The translations under genes and the position numbers were made by a program. A stretch of DNA of 64,000 nt from Cohnella faecalis (GTDB lineage Bacteria; Bacillota; Bacilli; Paenibacillales; Paenibacillaceae), in the NCBI RefSeq assembly GCF_003570905.1, contig NZ_QXJM01000023.1:124001-188000 (forward strand), in the 5' to 3' direction. Within the stretch, counting starts at the first letter, position 1. Each line of letters begins with the position of its first letter. This document shows positions 63,773-64,000 of this stretch, piece after piece. The notes below the pieces were generated by a model that worked only from the letters and a program-made list of their open reading frames with translations, did no database searches and was not told the DNA's origin.

Positions 63773-64000
63773 CTATTCGCCCAGCTTGGAGAGCGCAGCC
63801 GATAACGAGGAGCTTCGAGACGCCCGGACGAACCGGTCGGCTCGGAGCTCTTGTTTGTCATAGATGCGGCATATTCGGTCTGACAGAGACGTTGACAGCT
63901 CCTGCGGGACGCTGTCGAGATGACCCGCCAGTTCGGCACAGGTGATCCGTTCGTTGCCTTGTTTGCCGATCAGCGTTACCTTCGTGCCTTCGGGAACGTA
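63773..64000 (-). CDS. alr: C-terminal fragment of a probable alanine racemase
   Basis: The minus-strand frame runs in from the right edge and ends at the TAG at 63775-63773. It reads VPEGTKVTLIGKQGNERITC, then AELAGHLDSVPQELSTSLSD and RICRIYDKQEL, matching the end of alanine racemase (EVTLIGKQG...ELA...Y E...SDRIPRIY). The last 22 or so residues extend beyond the usual end. Only about 75 residues are visible, so the N-terminal PLP domain and the rest of the gene lie outside. The enzyme makes D-Ala for the cell wall or germination control. Confidence 0.72.
   Translation of the reverse strand, partial: YVPEGTKVTLIGKQGNERITCAELAGHLDSVPQELSTSLSDRICRIYDKQELRADRFVRASRSSSLSAALSKLGE

Noticed and set aside
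1-64000. tRNA, rRNA, T-box or other known riboswitch, insertion sequence or integrase
   Set aside because: None was recognised on either strand by eye; a covariance-model scan would be needed to exclude small RNAs.

Overview
The window looks like chromosomal DNA of a Gram-positive, spore-former-type Firmicute of the Paenibacillaceae (Paenibacillus/Cohnella-like). The evidence is strong AGGAGG ribosome binding sites, frequent TTG/GTG starts, moderately high GC, copper-amine-oxidase 'stalk' and SLH surface proteins, ParE/ParC, and a heterodimeric BmrC/BmrD-type exporter. No rRNA, tRNA, transposase, phage module or CRISPR array was seen.

Layout. Positions 1-3000: a partial LysR regulator divergent from leuC-leuD, with two LysR-type boxes between. 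3100-7500: cell-surface genes (amidase, large SLH protein), then a 51-bp tandem array. 8240-16650: nth and a double dynamin, translationally coupled, then a two-gene ABC exporter. 16777-19550: SGNH esterase and an ABC-2 transporter pair, then a second, larger 51-bp array. 21458-25973: parE-parC. 26000-36350: mixed housekeeping and signalling genes (MarR, a frameshifted CapA lipoprotein, methyltransferase, divergent response regulator and 7TM histidine kinase, XRE regulator, ferritin-like protein, M29 aminopeptidase). 35210-38282: an operon of DUF4358 lipoprotein, MBOAT acyltransferase and DHHW protein, probably for surface O-acylation. 38497-43642: lipoprotein, frameshifted AraC regulator, VOC protein, stalk-domain protein, frameshifted GGDEF protein; then a third 51-bp array. 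44509-47874: SsuD-like monooxygenase with a TetR regulator and palindromic operator, a DUF2269 protein, and an SDR lacking its catalytic Tyr.

The most unusual region is 47911-58491. A STAND/LuxR regulator precedes a same-strand cassette: a 1382-residue beta-rich protein of unrecognised family whose tail carries 14 His-Xaa-Asp motifs; an endonuclease/exonuclease/phosphatase-fold protein; a 668-residue radical SAM/SPASM enzyme with an extra C-terminal region and an apparent AUA start; and a protein joining a Cry-toxin-like helical domain to a jacalin-like lectin. I propose that the radical SAM enzyme modifies the His-Xaa-Asp tail and that the cassette makes a toxin-like or surface-active product. 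This is inference from gene order and motifs.

58508-63600 is a starch-use locus: a multimodular GH13 amylase with three CBM26-like modules and a CBM20-like module, followed by a small secreted protein of two CBM21-like repeats. The right edge holds the C-terminus of a probable alanine racemase on the minus strand.

Two further themes recur. Three intergenic arrays share a 51-bp period, each lies just 3' of an intrinsic terminator, and two share a sequence skeleton. Three otherwise intact genes (CapA, AraC, GGDEF) each carry a single one-base frameshift, two of them in homopolymers, which points to sequencing indels, phase variation or decay.
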